DNA of 64,000 nt from Seongchinamella sediminis (lineage in GTDB: Bacteria; Pseudomonadota; Gammaproteobacteria; Pseudomonadales; Halieaceae): contig NZ_QRAN01000001.1 of NCBI RefSeq assembly GCF_003457605.1, positions 642-64,641 of the forward strand, in the 5' to 3' direction. The notes under the pieces are model-generated. The model did not search any database, was not told the DNA's origin, and saw only the letters and a program-made list of their open reading frames with translations. Within the stretch, counting starts at the first letter, position 1. Each line of letters begins with the position of its first letter. Of this stretch, positions 53,224 through 62,082 are shown one piece after another. A program made the position numbers and the translations under genes.

Positions 53224-54891
53224 ATGCCTTACCGAATCAGCCGGCGCAAAGCCCTTGCCGGCCTGTCTGCCACTGCGGCCCTGCCCCTGGTCGGCTGTGC
53301 CGGCTTCGCCCGGCAAGCGGGTGACGCTACCGCCTTTGCCCACGGGGTAGCCAGCGGCGATCCCGACGCCCACAGCGTGGTGCTGTGGACCCGTATTACC
53401 ACCGAGCGCCGCACCGCTTCCGGCAAGTGGATAGTGACCGAGGACCCGGAACACCGCCGGGTGGTCAAGCGCGGTGTGTTCGCCACCGATCGCTCCCGCG
53501 ACATGACCGTCAAGCTGGTTATCGACGGTCTCGAACCGGGCAGGACCTACTACTACTCCTTCAAGTACAAGGGCAAGAACTCCCCCATAGGGCGAACCCG
53601 GACCCTGCCGGCGGGCCCCCTGGACAAAATCGGTATCGCCCTGGCGTCCTGCTCCAATTACCCCTTCGGCTACTTCAATGCTTACGAGACCATCGCCCTG
53701 GACCCGGGTGTCGACCTGGTACTGCACCTGGGGGATTATATCTACGAATATGGTCCGGACGGTTATGGTGGCCGCGCGGGGGCCGAACTTGGTCGTGAGC
53801 ACCGGCCGCGCCGGGAGACCATCTCGCTCAAGGACTATCGCCGCCGCCACGCCCAGTACAAGGCGGATCCTCAGTCGCAGATGATGCACGCGGCGCACCC
53901 GCTGATTGCCATCTGGGATGATCATGAGTCCACCGACAATCCCTGGCGCGAGGGCGCCAACAATCACCAGCAGGACACCGAGGGTGACTGGCAAAGCCGG
54001 CGGGAGCGCTCACTGCAGGCCTACTACGAATGGATGCCGGTGCGTGAGCCGGTGGCGGGAACCGGGCGTGAGCAGTACTGGCGCCACTACAAATTCGGTG
54101 ACCTCGCCAGCCTGGTCACCCTGGAAACCCGCCACACCGCGCGAGATGAGCAGCTGGATTACGACCGGTACCGGGACCTGCTGCAGACCCGCGAGGGCAT
54201 AGGTGAATTCCAGCAACAGCTGAATGCCCCTGACCGGCGCTTGCTGGCACCGGAAATGGAAGCGTTTCTGGGGGCGGCTCTGCGCGACTCGGTTGCCGCC
54301 GGGCAGCCCTGGCGCATCATCGGCAACCAGGTGCCCATGGCGCGCAGCTATATTCCCGCGATCAGCGATGAGCAGCTGGCGCAACTGGCCCTCGATGAAT
54401 CCCATCCGCTGTATGACGAGGCGCAGGCCTTCAGGGCCCTGGGCCCGGCGCAGCTGCCCATGTTCCTGGACGCCTGGGACGGTTACCCCTGGGCCCGGGA
54501 GCGCTTCTATGAGTTGAGCCGCGAGGCCGGTGCACAGGACCTGCTGGTGGTCACTGGCGACAGCCACGCCTTCTGGCAGAACCAGCTCTTCGATGCGTCG
54601 GGCAGGCCGATGGGGCTTGAACTGGGCACCACCGGTATCACCTCACCCGGCGCTTTTGCCAGCCTGGGCAGGGAGGGGGCGGCGATGATGGATGGCCTGG
54701 TTGCCGCCGGTAGTCCGGAAATCCTCTGGACCGAGGGACTGACCCGCGGCTATGTGCGCCTGACCCTGACCCCCACCGAGGCAAGCGTGGATTACGTCGG
54801 GGTGAGCACAGTGAAGGTGCGCGATTACAAGCCTGTTAATGTTCACCAGGCCCGCATACGCCGCGAGGGTGACCTCCTGCGCTATGTCTGA
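53224..54891 (+). CDS. PhoD-family alkaline phosphatase, Tat-exported
   Basis: 555 residues. An N-terminal twin-arginine signal (ISRRKALAGLSATAALPLVGC, with SRRKAL and a Cys that could also be lipidated) is followed by the PhoD N-terminal domain (about 35-130; FAHGVASGDPDAHSVVLWTRI) and the calcineurin-like metal-binding core: ALASCSNYPFGYFN, DLVLHLGDYIYEYG, AIWDDHESTDNPW, VVTGDSHAFWQN, and a late LGTTGITSPG. PhoD enzymes use iron and calcium and hydrolyse phosphomono- and diesters in the periplasm. No Pho box is clear. It stands alone, with 135 bases before it. Confidence 0.93.
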   Translation: MPYRISRRKALAGLSATAALPLVGCAGFARQAGDATAFAHGVASGDPDAHSVVLWTRITTERRTASGKWIVTEDPEHRRVVKRGVFATDRSRDMTVKLVIDGLEPGRTYYYSFKYKGKNSPIGRTRTLPAGPLDKIGIALASCSNYPFGYFNAYETIALDPGVDLVLHLGDYIYEYGPDGYGGRAGAELGREHRPRRETISLKDYRRRHAQYKADPQSQMMHAAHPLIAIWDDHESTDNPWREGANNHQQDTEGDWQSRRERSLQAYYEWMPVREPVAGTGREQYWRHYKFGDLASLVTLETRHTARDEQLDYDRYRDLLQTREGIGEFQQQLNAPDRRLLAPEMEAFLGAALRDSVAAGQPWRIIGNQVPMARSYIPAISDEQLAQLALDESHPLYDEAQAFRALGPAQLPMFLDAWDGYPWARERFYELSREAGAQDLLVVTGDSHAFWQNQLFDASGRPMGLELGTTGITSPGAFASLGREGAAMMDGLVAAGSPEILWTEGLTRGYVRLTLTPTEASVDYVGVSTVKVRDYKPVNVHQARIRREGDLLRYV

Positions 54892-55025
54892 GCCCACAGC
54901 GGGTGGTGTCAGGTGATCCCTATAGTCACTTTCCGGGCCGGAGGCGTCACTGCGCCGGCCGCTGATTCGTGGCAGCATGCCCGTTGCCATAAAAACTGGG
55001 TCCAGCTAGAAGGGAGACGAATAAT

Positions 55026-55904
55026 ATGCAGGATTTCAAAAACAGGGTAGCGGTGGTCACCGGCGGTGCCGGCGGCATTGGCAAGGCGCTGGTCAAGGCG
55101 CTGCTCGATGAAGGGGCGAAGGTGGTCATTGCCGACGTGGAAGACGGCGCCCTGGAAGCTGCGGTAGAGGAATGTACTGGTGAGGGCCGGGTGGTCAGTG
55201 GCTTCAGGGTCGATGTACGCAAGCCAGAATCGCTGGAGGCCCTGGCTGACCAGGTCTACCAGCAGCACGGTGCCTGTCACCTGTTGTTCAACAACGCCGG
55301 AGTTGCCGCGCCGTCCTCCAATGTCTGGGAGACAACCCCCAACGACTGGGCCTGGGTATACAGCGTCAATGTGATGGGCGTGGCCCACGGCATCCAGGCC
55401 TTTGTGCCGCGGATGATTGCCGGCGGCGAAGAGGGCTATATCATCAACACCACTTCCGGTGACGGCGGTATTTCCAGCCTGCCCTACCAGTCGGTGTACG
55501 CATCGAGCAAGGCGGCGGTATGCGCCCTTACCGAGTGCCTGGCCTCGCAGCTGGAGAGCGAGGACACACGGCTCAGGGCGTCGCTGTTCTATCCCTCCGG
55601 TGGTGTGCTGGTCACCGGACTGTGGAACCCCGAGCGCAATCGCCCGGCGGAACTCAAGCGCGAGCGACCCGGCGCGCCGCCGCCGGATATCGAGGCCTTC
55701 AAGGAGGCGATGAAATTTGCCGGTGCGGAGATGCAGATTCAGGACCTCGATGAACTGGCCCGCTTCACCCTGGACGGCATCCGTGAGCAACGCTTTGTCA
55801 TCATGAAGAACCTGGACGAGGCGGCGGACACCCTGCAGGCGCGCTCGGAGCGCTACCGCCGTGCCGAGTTGCCCATTGTGTTCGAGGAAATACCGCAAAT
55901 GTAG
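55026..55904 (+). CDS. Short-chain dehydrogenase/reductase
   Basis: 292 residues. Classical SDR motifs: TGGAGGIG dinucleotide loop (13-20), NNAG about residue 95, and YASSK with the Ser upstream (TTSGDGG). The acidic residue after the second strand (IADVED) predicts NAD(H). The C-terminal 70 residues form an extended helical substrate cap. The typical annotation for this subgroup is a generic SDR; substrate unknown. The start has AAGGGAGACG upstream. It ends 86 bases before ferritin, with a GGCGGGG/CCCCGCC hairpin (55925-55951) between. Confidence 0.9.
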   Translation: MQDFKNRVAVVTGGAGGIGKALVKALLDEGAKVVIADVEDGALEAAVEECTGEGRVVSGFRVDVRKPESLEALADQVYQQHGACHLLFNNAGVAAPSSNVWETTPNDWAWVYSVNVMGVAHGIQAFVPRMIAGGEEGYIINTTSGDGGISSLPYQSVYASSKAAVCALTECLASQLESEDTRLRASLFYPSGGVLVTGLWNPERNRPAELKRERPGAPPPDIEAFKEAMKFAGAEMQIQDLDELARFTLDGIREQRFVIMKNLDEAADTLQARSERYRRAELPIVFEEIPQM

Positions 55905-55990
55905 GGACCTGGTTGTCACGCAGTGGCGGGGCGGTGGTATCGATCCCCGCCCTGCCATAGAATGGAAAAAATTCCGTTCGAGACTTGTCC

Positions 55991-56509
55991 ATGATTTCCG
56001 AAGCAATGCAAAAAGCGCTGCACCAGCAGCTCAATGACGAATTCTATTCCGCCTACCTCTACCTTGCCATGTCCGCCTATTGCGCCCACATCGACTTCAA
56101 TGGCGCCGCCAACTGGCTCAAGCAGCAGTACCAAGAAGAGCAGAACCACGCCACCCGAATTTACAACTACCTGATTGAGCAGGGCTCTCACGTGGTGCTG
56201 CGTGACATTGCCCAGCCGCCCAGCGAGTTCGGCAAGATTCTCGATGTGTTTAAGTCATCGCTGCAGCATGAGCAGGCGATGACCGCCAGGCTGAACAATC
56301 TCAGCGACCAGGCCCTGAAGGAGAAAGACCACGCCACCTACAACCTGCTGCAGTGGTTTGTGAACGAACAGGTGGAAGAAGAGGCCACCGTGGGCGAGAT
56401 TATCTCCAAACTGAAGCTGGTGAAGGATGATGGCTACGGGCTGCTGATGATCGACAATGAACTGGGCGCCCGCAAGCCGCCACCGCCGGCACCGGCCCCT
56501 GCCGTTTGA
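55991..56509 (+). CDS. ftnA: Non-heme ferritin
   Basis: 172 residues from the ATG at 55991. The four-helix ferroxidase ligands E17, E50 and H53 fall at the same numbers as in E. coli FtnA (LNDEFYSAYLYLAMSAY, YQEEQNHATRIYNYL), with a second Glu set in ENEQVEEEATVGEI-like WFVNEQVEEEATV. The protein assembles into a 24-mer that oxidises Fe(II) and stores Fe(III). The C-terminus carries a Pro/Ala-rich tail (KPPPPAPAPAV) absent from E. coli FtnA. It lies between the SDR gene and the convergent LysR gene, with only 5 bases to the latter. Confidence 0.93.
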   Translation: MISEAMQKALHQQLNDEFYSAYLYLAMSAYCAHIDFNGAANWLKQQYQEEQNHATRIYNYLIEQGSHVVLRDIAQPPSEFGKILDVFKSSLQHEQAMTARLNNLSDQALKEKDHATYNLLQWFVNEQVEEEATVGEIISKLKLVKDDGYGLLMIDNELGARKPPPPAPAPAV

Positions 56510-56514
56510 TGCCT

Positions 56515-57411
56515 TCAATCCTGCCCGGTTGATTCCCGCAATTTTTTCAGCAGGAAATGCAGCGCCTGGCCCCGGTTTTCCGCCCGCCAGGCCAGTACGG
56601 TCGAGGTCTCCTGTGGCGGTTCTTCCAGGGTGAGGGCAACCAGCCTGCCCTCGGCGATATCGCTGGCTACCCGTGCACCGGGCACATAGCCCACCCCCAG
56701 TCCGGCCCGATGTGCCTCCAGCTTTGCCTCCATGGTGGGCACGTAGATGGCGGTCTGCTGGTTGAGAATGCCCCGTGACAGCGGCGCCGAATTGCGCGAG
56801 GTGTCGTGGATAATGACCGCCCGGTGCCGGCTCACGGTCGCCAGCGGTATCGGTTGCGGCTCGTCGCACAGGGGGTGATTCGGGGCGGCCACGAACAGGT
56901 GCCTGACATGCCGCCAGGGTTCGCATTGCAGGCCCTTGTGCCCCGGGATATCACCCACCGCACCGATCGCAAGTTCTACCCGGTTTTCCACCAGGGCTTC
57001 CCAGGTCCCCGCCAGCACCTCGGTGCTGATCGAGACCTCGATGCCGGGTTGCGCCGCCTGTAATTCCCCGATCAGCGGCAGCACCTCCGCCAGCGGGACG
57101 ACAGTATCCACCGCGACCCGCAGGCGCGGCTCCCAGCCCGTCGCGACCTGGCGGGTGCTGGCCGCCAGAGCGTCGGCGGCGTAGAGCAACTGCCGCCCCT
57201 GGTCCGCGAGATGCCTGCCGGCCGGAGATAGCACCGCCCGGCGCCCCTCCCGGTGAAACAGGGTGACGCCCAGGTCCTGCTCCAGTTTTTGCACCGTGTA
57301 AGAAATTGCGGACGGCACTTTGTGCAGCACTGCCGCCGCGGCGGCGTAGCTACCCTTGCGCTCGATGGCATCGATGACTTCCAGTGCTTCCAGGCTGAGG
57401 GGGAGGCTCAT
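56515..57411 (-). CDS. LysR-type transcription regulator
   Basis: 298 residues from the ATG at 57411 (another ATG two codons earlier is possible; neither has a clear ribosome-binding site). Winged helix-turn-helix at about 5-62 (LEALEVIDAIERKGSYAAAAAVLHKVPSAISYTVQKLEQDLG), then a periplasmic-binding-like effector domain (about 88-295). The first HTH helix, VIDAIERKGSYAAAAAVLHKV, is of the LTTR type that activates a divergent neighbour. The divergent gene encodes a glutathione-transferase-type enzyme followed by pirin and a CDGSH-GltS protein, so oxidative or quinone stress is a plausible signal. A perfect long inverted repeat lies between the two starts. Confidence 0.92.
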   Translation of the reverse strand: MSLPLSLEALEVIDAIERKGSYAAAAAVLHKVPSAISYTVQKLEQDLGVTLFHREGRRAVLSPAGRHLADQGRQLLYAADALAASTRQVATGWEPRLRVAVDTVVPLAEVLPLIGELQAAQPGIEVSISTEVLAGTWEALVENRVELAIGAVGDIPGHKGLQCEPWRHVRHLFVAAPNHPLCDEPQPIPLATVSRHRAVIIHDTSRNSAPLSRGILNQQTAIYVPTMEAKLEAHRAGLGVGYVPGARVASDIAEGRLVALTLEEPPQETSTVLAWRAENRGQALHFLLKKLRESTGQD

Positions 57412-57425
57412 AAACATCAAAATAA

Positions 57426-57462
57426 TTGATTAATAACGGCAAAAAATATCGCTATTAATCAA
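57426..57462. promoter_or_regulatory. LysR-type operator: 10-bp perfect inverted repeat between divergent genes
   Basis: TTGATTAATA at 57426-57435 is the exact reverse complement of TATTAATCAA at 57453-57462, with a 17-base spacer. A related half site, TTGATTTAA, is at 57502-57510, and a TATACT -10 candidate for the GST gene is at 57475-57480. This lies between the lysR start (57411) and the GST start (57530), the usual place for LTTR binding. Confidence 0.75.
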
Positions 57463-57529
57463 ATATGGCAAGTCTATACTGGAGATATGGCAGCTAAATA
57501 TTTGATTTAAATTCCGGAAGGAGGCAGTA

Positions 57530-58498
57530 ATGGGTTTGTTACAAGAGGGTAAATGGGTCGACCAGTGGTACGAGACCGAGAGCAACAAGGGTGAATTCAA
57601 GCGCCAGGAGAGCCTGTTTCGCAACTGGATTACCGCCGATGGCAGCGCGGGCCCCAGTGGCGAGGGCGGTTTCAGGGCGGAGGCGGGGCGCTATCACCTG
57701 TATGTGTCACTGGCCTGTCCCTGGGCCCACCGCACCCTGATCTTCCGCGCCCTGAAAGGCCTGGAGGAGCTGATCAGCGTCTCTGTGGTGGAGCCGCTGA
57801 TGCTGGAGCATGGCTGGGAATTCTCCCAGCGCTTTGCCGATGATCTCTATGGCCTGGACTACCTGCACCAGCTGTATACCCGGGTCGATCCTGAGGTGAC
57901 CACGCGGGTCACGGTGCCGGTGCTGTGGGACAAGCAGCGGGAAATCATTGTCAGCAACGAGTCGGCGGAAATCATCCGCATGCTCAACAGCGCCTTCGAT
58001 GAAATTACCGGCAATACCGCGGATTACTACCCGCAGCCGCTGCGCGAGGAAATTGACGCCCTCAACGCGTGGATCTACCCGGGTATCAATAATGGTGTGT
58101 ACCGGGCCGGATTTGCCACCAGCCAGCAGGCCTATGAACAGGCCTACCACGAGCTGTTCGAGGCCCTGGACAAGGTAGAGGAGCGGCTGGCCGGCCAGCG
58201 CTACCTCACCGGGCCGACGATTACCGAGGCGGACTGGCGCCTGTTTACCACGCTGCTGCGCTTTGATGCGGTGTACTTTGGTCACTTCAAGACCAATCGC
58301 CAGCGTATCGAGGATTTTCCCAATATCTCCGGCTACGTGCGCGACCTGTTCCAGCAGCCGGGAATCGCGGCGACGGTGGACCTGCCCTACATCAAGCAGC
58401 ACTACTACGGCAGCCACAAGACCATTAACCCTACCGGGGTGGTGCCGCTGGGCCAGGAGATTGACTTTGCCCGCCCCCATGACCGGGATCGCTTTTAG
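57530..58498 (+). CDS. Glutathionyl-hydroquinone reductase-like glutathione S-transferase (YqjG/ECM4)
   Basis: 322 residues, ATG after GGAGG. CPWAH with Cys63 matches the active-site cysteine of the Xi-class GSTs (E. coli YqjG also has it at 63), which reduce glutathionyl-hydroquinones using glutathione. Other family phrases: WITADGSAGPSG near the N-terminus, VPVLWDKQREIIVSNESAEIIRML (glutathione site), AWIYPGINNGVYRAGFA, GPTITEADWRLFTTLLRFDAVYFGHFKTN and the tail with KTINPTG. The enzyme is cytosolic. It opens a unit with pirin (36 bases later) and the CDGSH-GltS fusion (14 bases after that), all downstream of the LysR operator. Confidence 0.93.
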   Translation: MGLLQEGKWVDQWYETESNKGEFKRQESLFRNWITADGSAGPSGEGGFRAEAGRYHLYVSLACPWAHRTLIFRALKGLEELISVSVVEPLMLEHGWEFSQRFADDLYGLDYLHQLYTRVDPEVTTRVTVPVLWDKQREIIVSNESAEIIRMLNSAFDEITGNTADYYPQPLREEIDALNAWIYPGINNGVYRAGFATSQQAYEQAYHELFEALDKVEERLAGQRYLTGPTITEADWRLFTTLLRFDAVYFGHFKTNRQRIEDFPNISGYVRDLFQQPGIAATVDLPYIKQHYYGSHKTINPTGVVPLGQEIDFARPHDRDRF

Positions 58499-58533
58499 CG
58501 TCTGCCGGCAATTGATTACAGGAGGAGAACGCC

Positions 58534-59355
58534 ATGAACACGAGAAAACTGGTACAGGTACTTGATGCCCGACCTTCGTCCGACGGCGACGGGGTGAAGA
58601 TCAGGCGTATTGCCGGGCAGCAAGCCATGCGCATTATGAATCCGTTCCTGTTGCTGGATGAAATCCGTTCCGAGGAAGGCGCCGATTATGTGGGCGGCTT
58701 CCCCTCGCATCCGCACCGCGGCTTTGAGACCATTACCTACATGCTGGAGGGAGCGATGCGTCATCGGGACCACATGGGTAACGAGGGGGTGATCGCCAGC
58801 GGCGACGTGCAGTGGATGACCGCGGGGCGGGGCGTGATCCACTCGGAAATGCCCGAGCAGGAAGACGGCCTCCTGCACGGCTTCCAGCTGTGGCTGAACC
58901 TGCCCGCGGCGCGGAAGATGGAGCCCGCAGCCTACCAGGAAATCAGCCGCGAGCAGATACCGCTGATTCCGCTGGACGGCGGCAGTCTCAGGTTGATTGC
59001 CGGTAACTTCGGCGGCAGCACCGGGCCGGTCGATTCCGGCAGCACCGAGGCCAGTTATATGGATCTGAGCCTGCAGGCGAATGCATCGGTGGAAATACCG
59101 GTCAACAGTGAGCACAACGCCATTGTCCTGGTGTTCGAGGGTGCAACCCGCGAACTGGGCGCCGGGCAAATGGGTGTCTACCGCGGCGGCGACAGCATCG
59201 TTCTGGCGACCGCAGGGCAGGCAGCGCGCATGCTGGTTCTGGCCGGGGCGCCGATCGACGAACCCATCGCCCACTACGGCCCCTTCGTGATGAATACCTC
59301 CGAAGAGATCGAGCAGGCCATTCGCGATTACAACGAGGGGCGCCTTGTTGCCTGA
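58534..59355 (+). CDS. Pirin family protein
   Basis: 273 residues; AGGAGG precedes the ATG. Two cupin domains. The N-terminal one carries the pirin metal site: SHPHRGFETITYMLEG, RDHMGN, and GDVQWMTAGRGVIHSEMPE; the C-terminal cupin (about 160-265) ends in the typical GPFVMNTSEEIEQAIRDY. Bacterial pirins include quercetin 2,3-dioxygenases and redox-linked regulators such as those acting on pyruvate dehydrogenase. Which role applies here is unclear. The position between a GST and a CDGSH/GltS protein under a LysR gene favours a quinone or redox-stress function. Confidence 0.93.
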   Translation: MNTRKLVQVLDARPSSDGDGVKIRRIAGQQAMRIMNPFLLLDEIRSEEGADYVGGFPSHPHRGFETITYMLEGAMRHRDHMGNEGVIASGDVQWMTAGRGVIHSEMPEQEDGLLHGFQLWLNLPAARKMEPAAYQEISREQIPLIPLDGGSLRLIAGNFGGSTGPVDSGSTEASYMDLSLQANASVEIPVNSEHNAIVLVFEGATRELGAGQMGVYRGGDSIVLATAGQAARMLVLAGAPIDEPIAHYGPFVMNTSEEIEQAIRDYNEGRLVA

Positions 59356-59368
59356 TAGGGAGTGAACA

Positions 59369-60898
59369 ATGTCTGACCCGATAATTTTTGATATCAAGCC
59401 CGCCGGCGTGGAGCTGGACAAGGGCGAGGAGCGGCACTGGTGCAGCTGCGGTCGATCGTCCAACCAGCCCTTTTGTGACGGTTCCCACCGGGGTACCGGG
59501 CTCGAGCCGCTGGGTTTCGAGGCCAGGGAAAGCGGTGAGGCCTGGCTGTGCCAGTGCAAGCAGACGCGCAATCCGCCCTATTGCGACGGCTCGCACAACC
59601 AGCTGTCAGCGGCGGACGTGGGCACTGAGAAGGCCCGGGCAGTGAACAGCGATACCGTGGCGCCCCGGGCGACGCCCGAGGAGCCCACGGTGGAGTACAT
59701 TCATCGACTGGCGGAAGAGGGCCTGGAAAAAGTAGGGCATCACGGCCCCATGGGCGCAATGGGTGTGCCGCGCACAGAGCTGCCCGGCTGGGACGACATC
59801 CAGCTACTGGTTGCCCAGTTTGCCCGCAAGCCCCTGATGGAAACCGACCCCGTGGCGACCGGGCTGGTGATTGGTCCCAACGCACGACGCCCGCTGAAGC
59901 TGGATATCCCCCTGTTGGTGTCCGACATGAGCTTCGGAGCCCTATCGGAGGAAGCCAAGATTGCGCTGGCCACCGGAGCCGAGCGCGCCGGTACCGGCAT
60001 ATGCTCGGGTGAGGGCGGTATGCTGCCGGAAGAGCAGCAGGCCAATAGCCGCTATTTCTATGAGCTGGCCTCTGCCCGTTTCGGCTTTCGCGAGGAGCTG
60101 ATGGCAAAGGTCCAGGCCTTTCATTTCAAGGGCGGGCAGGGCGCCAAGACCGGCACTGGCGGCCACCTGCCCGCCAGCAAAGTGACGGGCAAGATCGCCA
60201 GCGTGCGCGGCCTTGCCGAAAACACCGATGCGATCTCGCCACCGACCTTCGAGGGGCTGGAAGCGCCGGCGGATTACCGGGAAATTGCCGACCGGGTGCG
60301 GGAGATCAGCGGTGGCATCCCCATTGGCTTCAAGCTATCGGCCAACCACATCGAGGCGGATATCGACTTCGCCCTGGAGGCGAGTGCCGATTACATCATC
60401 CTCGACGGCCGCGGTGGCGGCACCGGGGCAGCACCGCTGATCTTCAGGGACAACATCTCCGTGCCCACCATCCCGGCGCTGGCCAGGGCGCGGCGGCACC
60501 TGGACCGACTGCAGCGCAGGGATGTGACCCTGATCATCACCGGCGGCCTGCGTACGCCGGCGGATTTTATCAAGGCACTGTGTCTGGGTGCCGACGGTGT
60601 GGCGCTGTCCAACTCGGCCATGCAGGCCATAGGCTGTGTCGCGGCGCGCATGTGCAACAGCAACAATTGCCCCGCCGGCATTGCCACCCAGGATCCACAG
60701 CTGCGCCAGCGCATGGAGGTGGAGAAAGGTGCCAGGCGGCTGCACAATTTTTTCACCGCCTCCACCGAGCTGATGCAGGTGATGGCGCGGGCATGCGGCC
60801 ACGACGCCCTGTCCAAATTCAACCTGGATGACCTCACCACCTGGCAGCGGTCGATGGCCGAGCTATCGGGTATTGCCTACGCGGGGGTGCAGGGCTAA
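59369..60898 (+). CDS. CDGSH iron-sulfur / FMN glutamate-synthase-domain fusion protein
   Basis: 509 residues. Two CDGSH-type [2Fe-2S] domains occupy 1-80: cluster ligands C25, C27, C36, H40 and C61, C63, C72, H76 (QPFCDGSH, PPYCDGSH). From about 120 to 500 is the FMN-binding glutamate synthase-like barrel: PLLVSDMSFGALSEEAKIAL, SGEGGM, QAFHFKGGQGAKTGTGGHLP, IILDGRGGGTGAAP, and the [3Fe-4S] motif with C423, C429 and C434 (CVAARMCNSNNCPAGIATQ). There is no glutaminase domain, so it cannot be a complete glutamate synthase. It may be an oxidoreductase fed by the CDGSH centres. It is last of the GST-pirin-CDGSH unit. Confidence 0.88.
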   Translation: MSDPIIFDIKPAGVELDKGEERHWCSCGRSSNQPFCDGSHRGTGLEPLGFEARESGEAWLCQCKQTRNPPYCDGSHNQLSAADVGTEKARAVNSDTVAPRATPEEPTVEYIHRLAEEGLEKVGHHGPMGAMGVPRTELPGWDDIQLLVAQFARKPLMETDPVATGLVIGPNARRPLKLDIPLLVSDMSFGALSEEAKIALATGAERAGTGICSGEGGMLPEEQQANSRYFYELASARFGFREELMAKVQAFHFKGGQGAKTGTGGHLPASKVTGKIASVRGLAENTDAISPPTFEGLEAPADYREIADRVREISGGIPIGFKLSANHIEADIDFALEASADYIILDGRGGGTGAAPLIFRDNISVPTIPALARARRHLDRLQRRDVTLIITGGLRTPADFIKALCLGADGVALSNSAMQAIGCVAARMCNSNNCPAGIATQDPQLRQRMEVEKGARRLHNFFTASTELMQVMARACGHDALSKFNLDDLTTWQRSMAELSGIAYAGVQG

Positions 60899-60978
60899 CG
60901 GGCGCTTTCCCGGTTGCCGATACCCGGTATGCGGGTCATGGAGTAAGATAAGTCCAGGCAACGGATGTGGGCCCCTCC

Positions 60979-62082
60979 ATGAACAAAGCGCTGTTCGCTT
61001 CCCTGCTGGTCGTGATCTGCCTCGCGGCCGGCACCTTGCAGGCGGCCGAGACCTCGCTGGAGCTGCCGCCGGTATTCCTCACCGACCTGGCGATTCCCGT
61101 CACCGTGACCGACCCCGGCGATGCAGCGCTCAGCCTGTGGGTCGATGGGGAACCAGTGTTTGAGGGCGTGACGGCCGATGGGGATGTTCTCGCAGCCCTC
61201 AGCCTGAGCGACTTTGGCCGGGCGGATATCGAACTGCGCCGGCAGGGCCAGGTTTTGCAGCAGTGGCAGGTGCCGGTTATCCCCGCCTGGGCTTGCCTGT
61301 TGCCGCCGGTACTGGCCATTACCCTGGCGTTTGTTTTGCGGGCGGTCATTCCCGCGCTGTTCGCCGGCATTGTCGTCGGCGCCTGGGCGGTGAACGGGCT
61401 CACCCTGCAGGGCGGGGTGCAGGCAGTGTTCGATGCCATGGCGGTCTACCTGCTGGACTCGCTCGCCGACCCGGACCACGCCGCCATCCTGATCTTTACC
61501 ATGACAATTGGCGGTATGGTGGGCATTGTGTCTCGCAACGGCGGCATGCAGGGCATTGTCGAGCGCTCGCTGCAGGTGGCGACCACGCCGCGCAGGGGGC
61601 AGGCGGTGATAGCCTTCCTCGGTCTTACCATCTTCTTCGACGACTATTCCAATACCCTCATCGTCGGCAATGCCACCCGACCCATGAGCGACCACCTGAA
61701 AATATCCCGGGAAAAGCTCGCCTACCTGGTGGACTCCACCGCAGCCCCGGTCGCCGCCGTCGCGGTAATAACCACCTGGGTCGGTTTTCAGGTGGGGCTG
61801 ATTGCCGAATCGATCGCCGGGATAGAGGGTCTGGACCAGAGCGCCTACGCCATGTTCCTGAAGTCTATTCCCTACAGCTTTTACCCCTTCCTGGCGTTGG
61901 TACTGGTATTCACGGTGGTGATCAGCGGCCGTGATTTCGGTGCCATGCTCACCGGCACCCTGGCGCTGCTGGTTTGCACCCTGCCGGTGGGCTACGGATT
62001 GCCCTGGTGGCTGATGCTGGCGGTGGCGGCTCTGGTGCTGGTGGGGATTTATCTGTACCTGGCTGAGCCGGTGAAGGCATAG
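60979..62082 (+). CDS. NhaC-like antiporter fragment, about half the usual length
   Basis: 367 residues from ATG 60979 (a GTG lies four codons upstream). It has a signal peptide (to about 22), a beta-rich domain of about 70 residues, then the first half of an NhaC-family Na+/H+ antiporter: ALPPVLAIT-type start LLPPVLAITLAFVLRAVIPALFAGIVVG, IFTMTIGGMVGIVSRNGGMQGI and the ion-path motif FDDYSNTLIVGNATRP. After SGRDFGAML the family normally continues for a further 200 or more residues, but here the protein ends after two more TM helices with LYLAEPVKA. The frame closes naturally 1 base before the convergent GDPD stop. This looks like an internal or C-terminal deletion, so function is doubtful. 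Confidence 0.78.
   Translation: MNKALFASLLVVICLAAGTLQAAETSLELPPVFLTDLAIPVTVTDPGDAALSLWVDGEPVFEGVTADGDVLAALSLSDFGRADIELRRQGQVLQQWQVPVIPAWACLLPPVLAITLAFVLRAVIPALFAGIVVGAWAVNGLTLQGGVQAVFDAMAVYLLDSLADPDHAAILIFTMTIGGMVGIVSRNGGMQGIVERSLQVATTPRRGQAVIAFLGLTIFFDDYSNTLIVGNATRPMSDHLKISREKLAYLVDSTAAPVAAVAVITTWVGFQVGLIAESIAGIEGLDQSAYAMFLKSIPYSFYPFLALVLVFTVVISGRDFGAMLTGTLALLVCTLPVGYGLPWWLMLAVAALVLVGIYLYLAEPVKA

Noticed and set aside
55925-55951. GGCGGGG/CCCCGCC hairpin as a terminator between the SDR and ferritin genes
   Set aside because: Perfect 7-bp stem but 13-base loop and no T-run; not strong enough to call as a terminator.
57430-57624. 64-codon minus-strand frame over the LysR/GST promoter
   Set aside because: It overlaps the GST start and the palindromic operator and has no ribosome-binding site.
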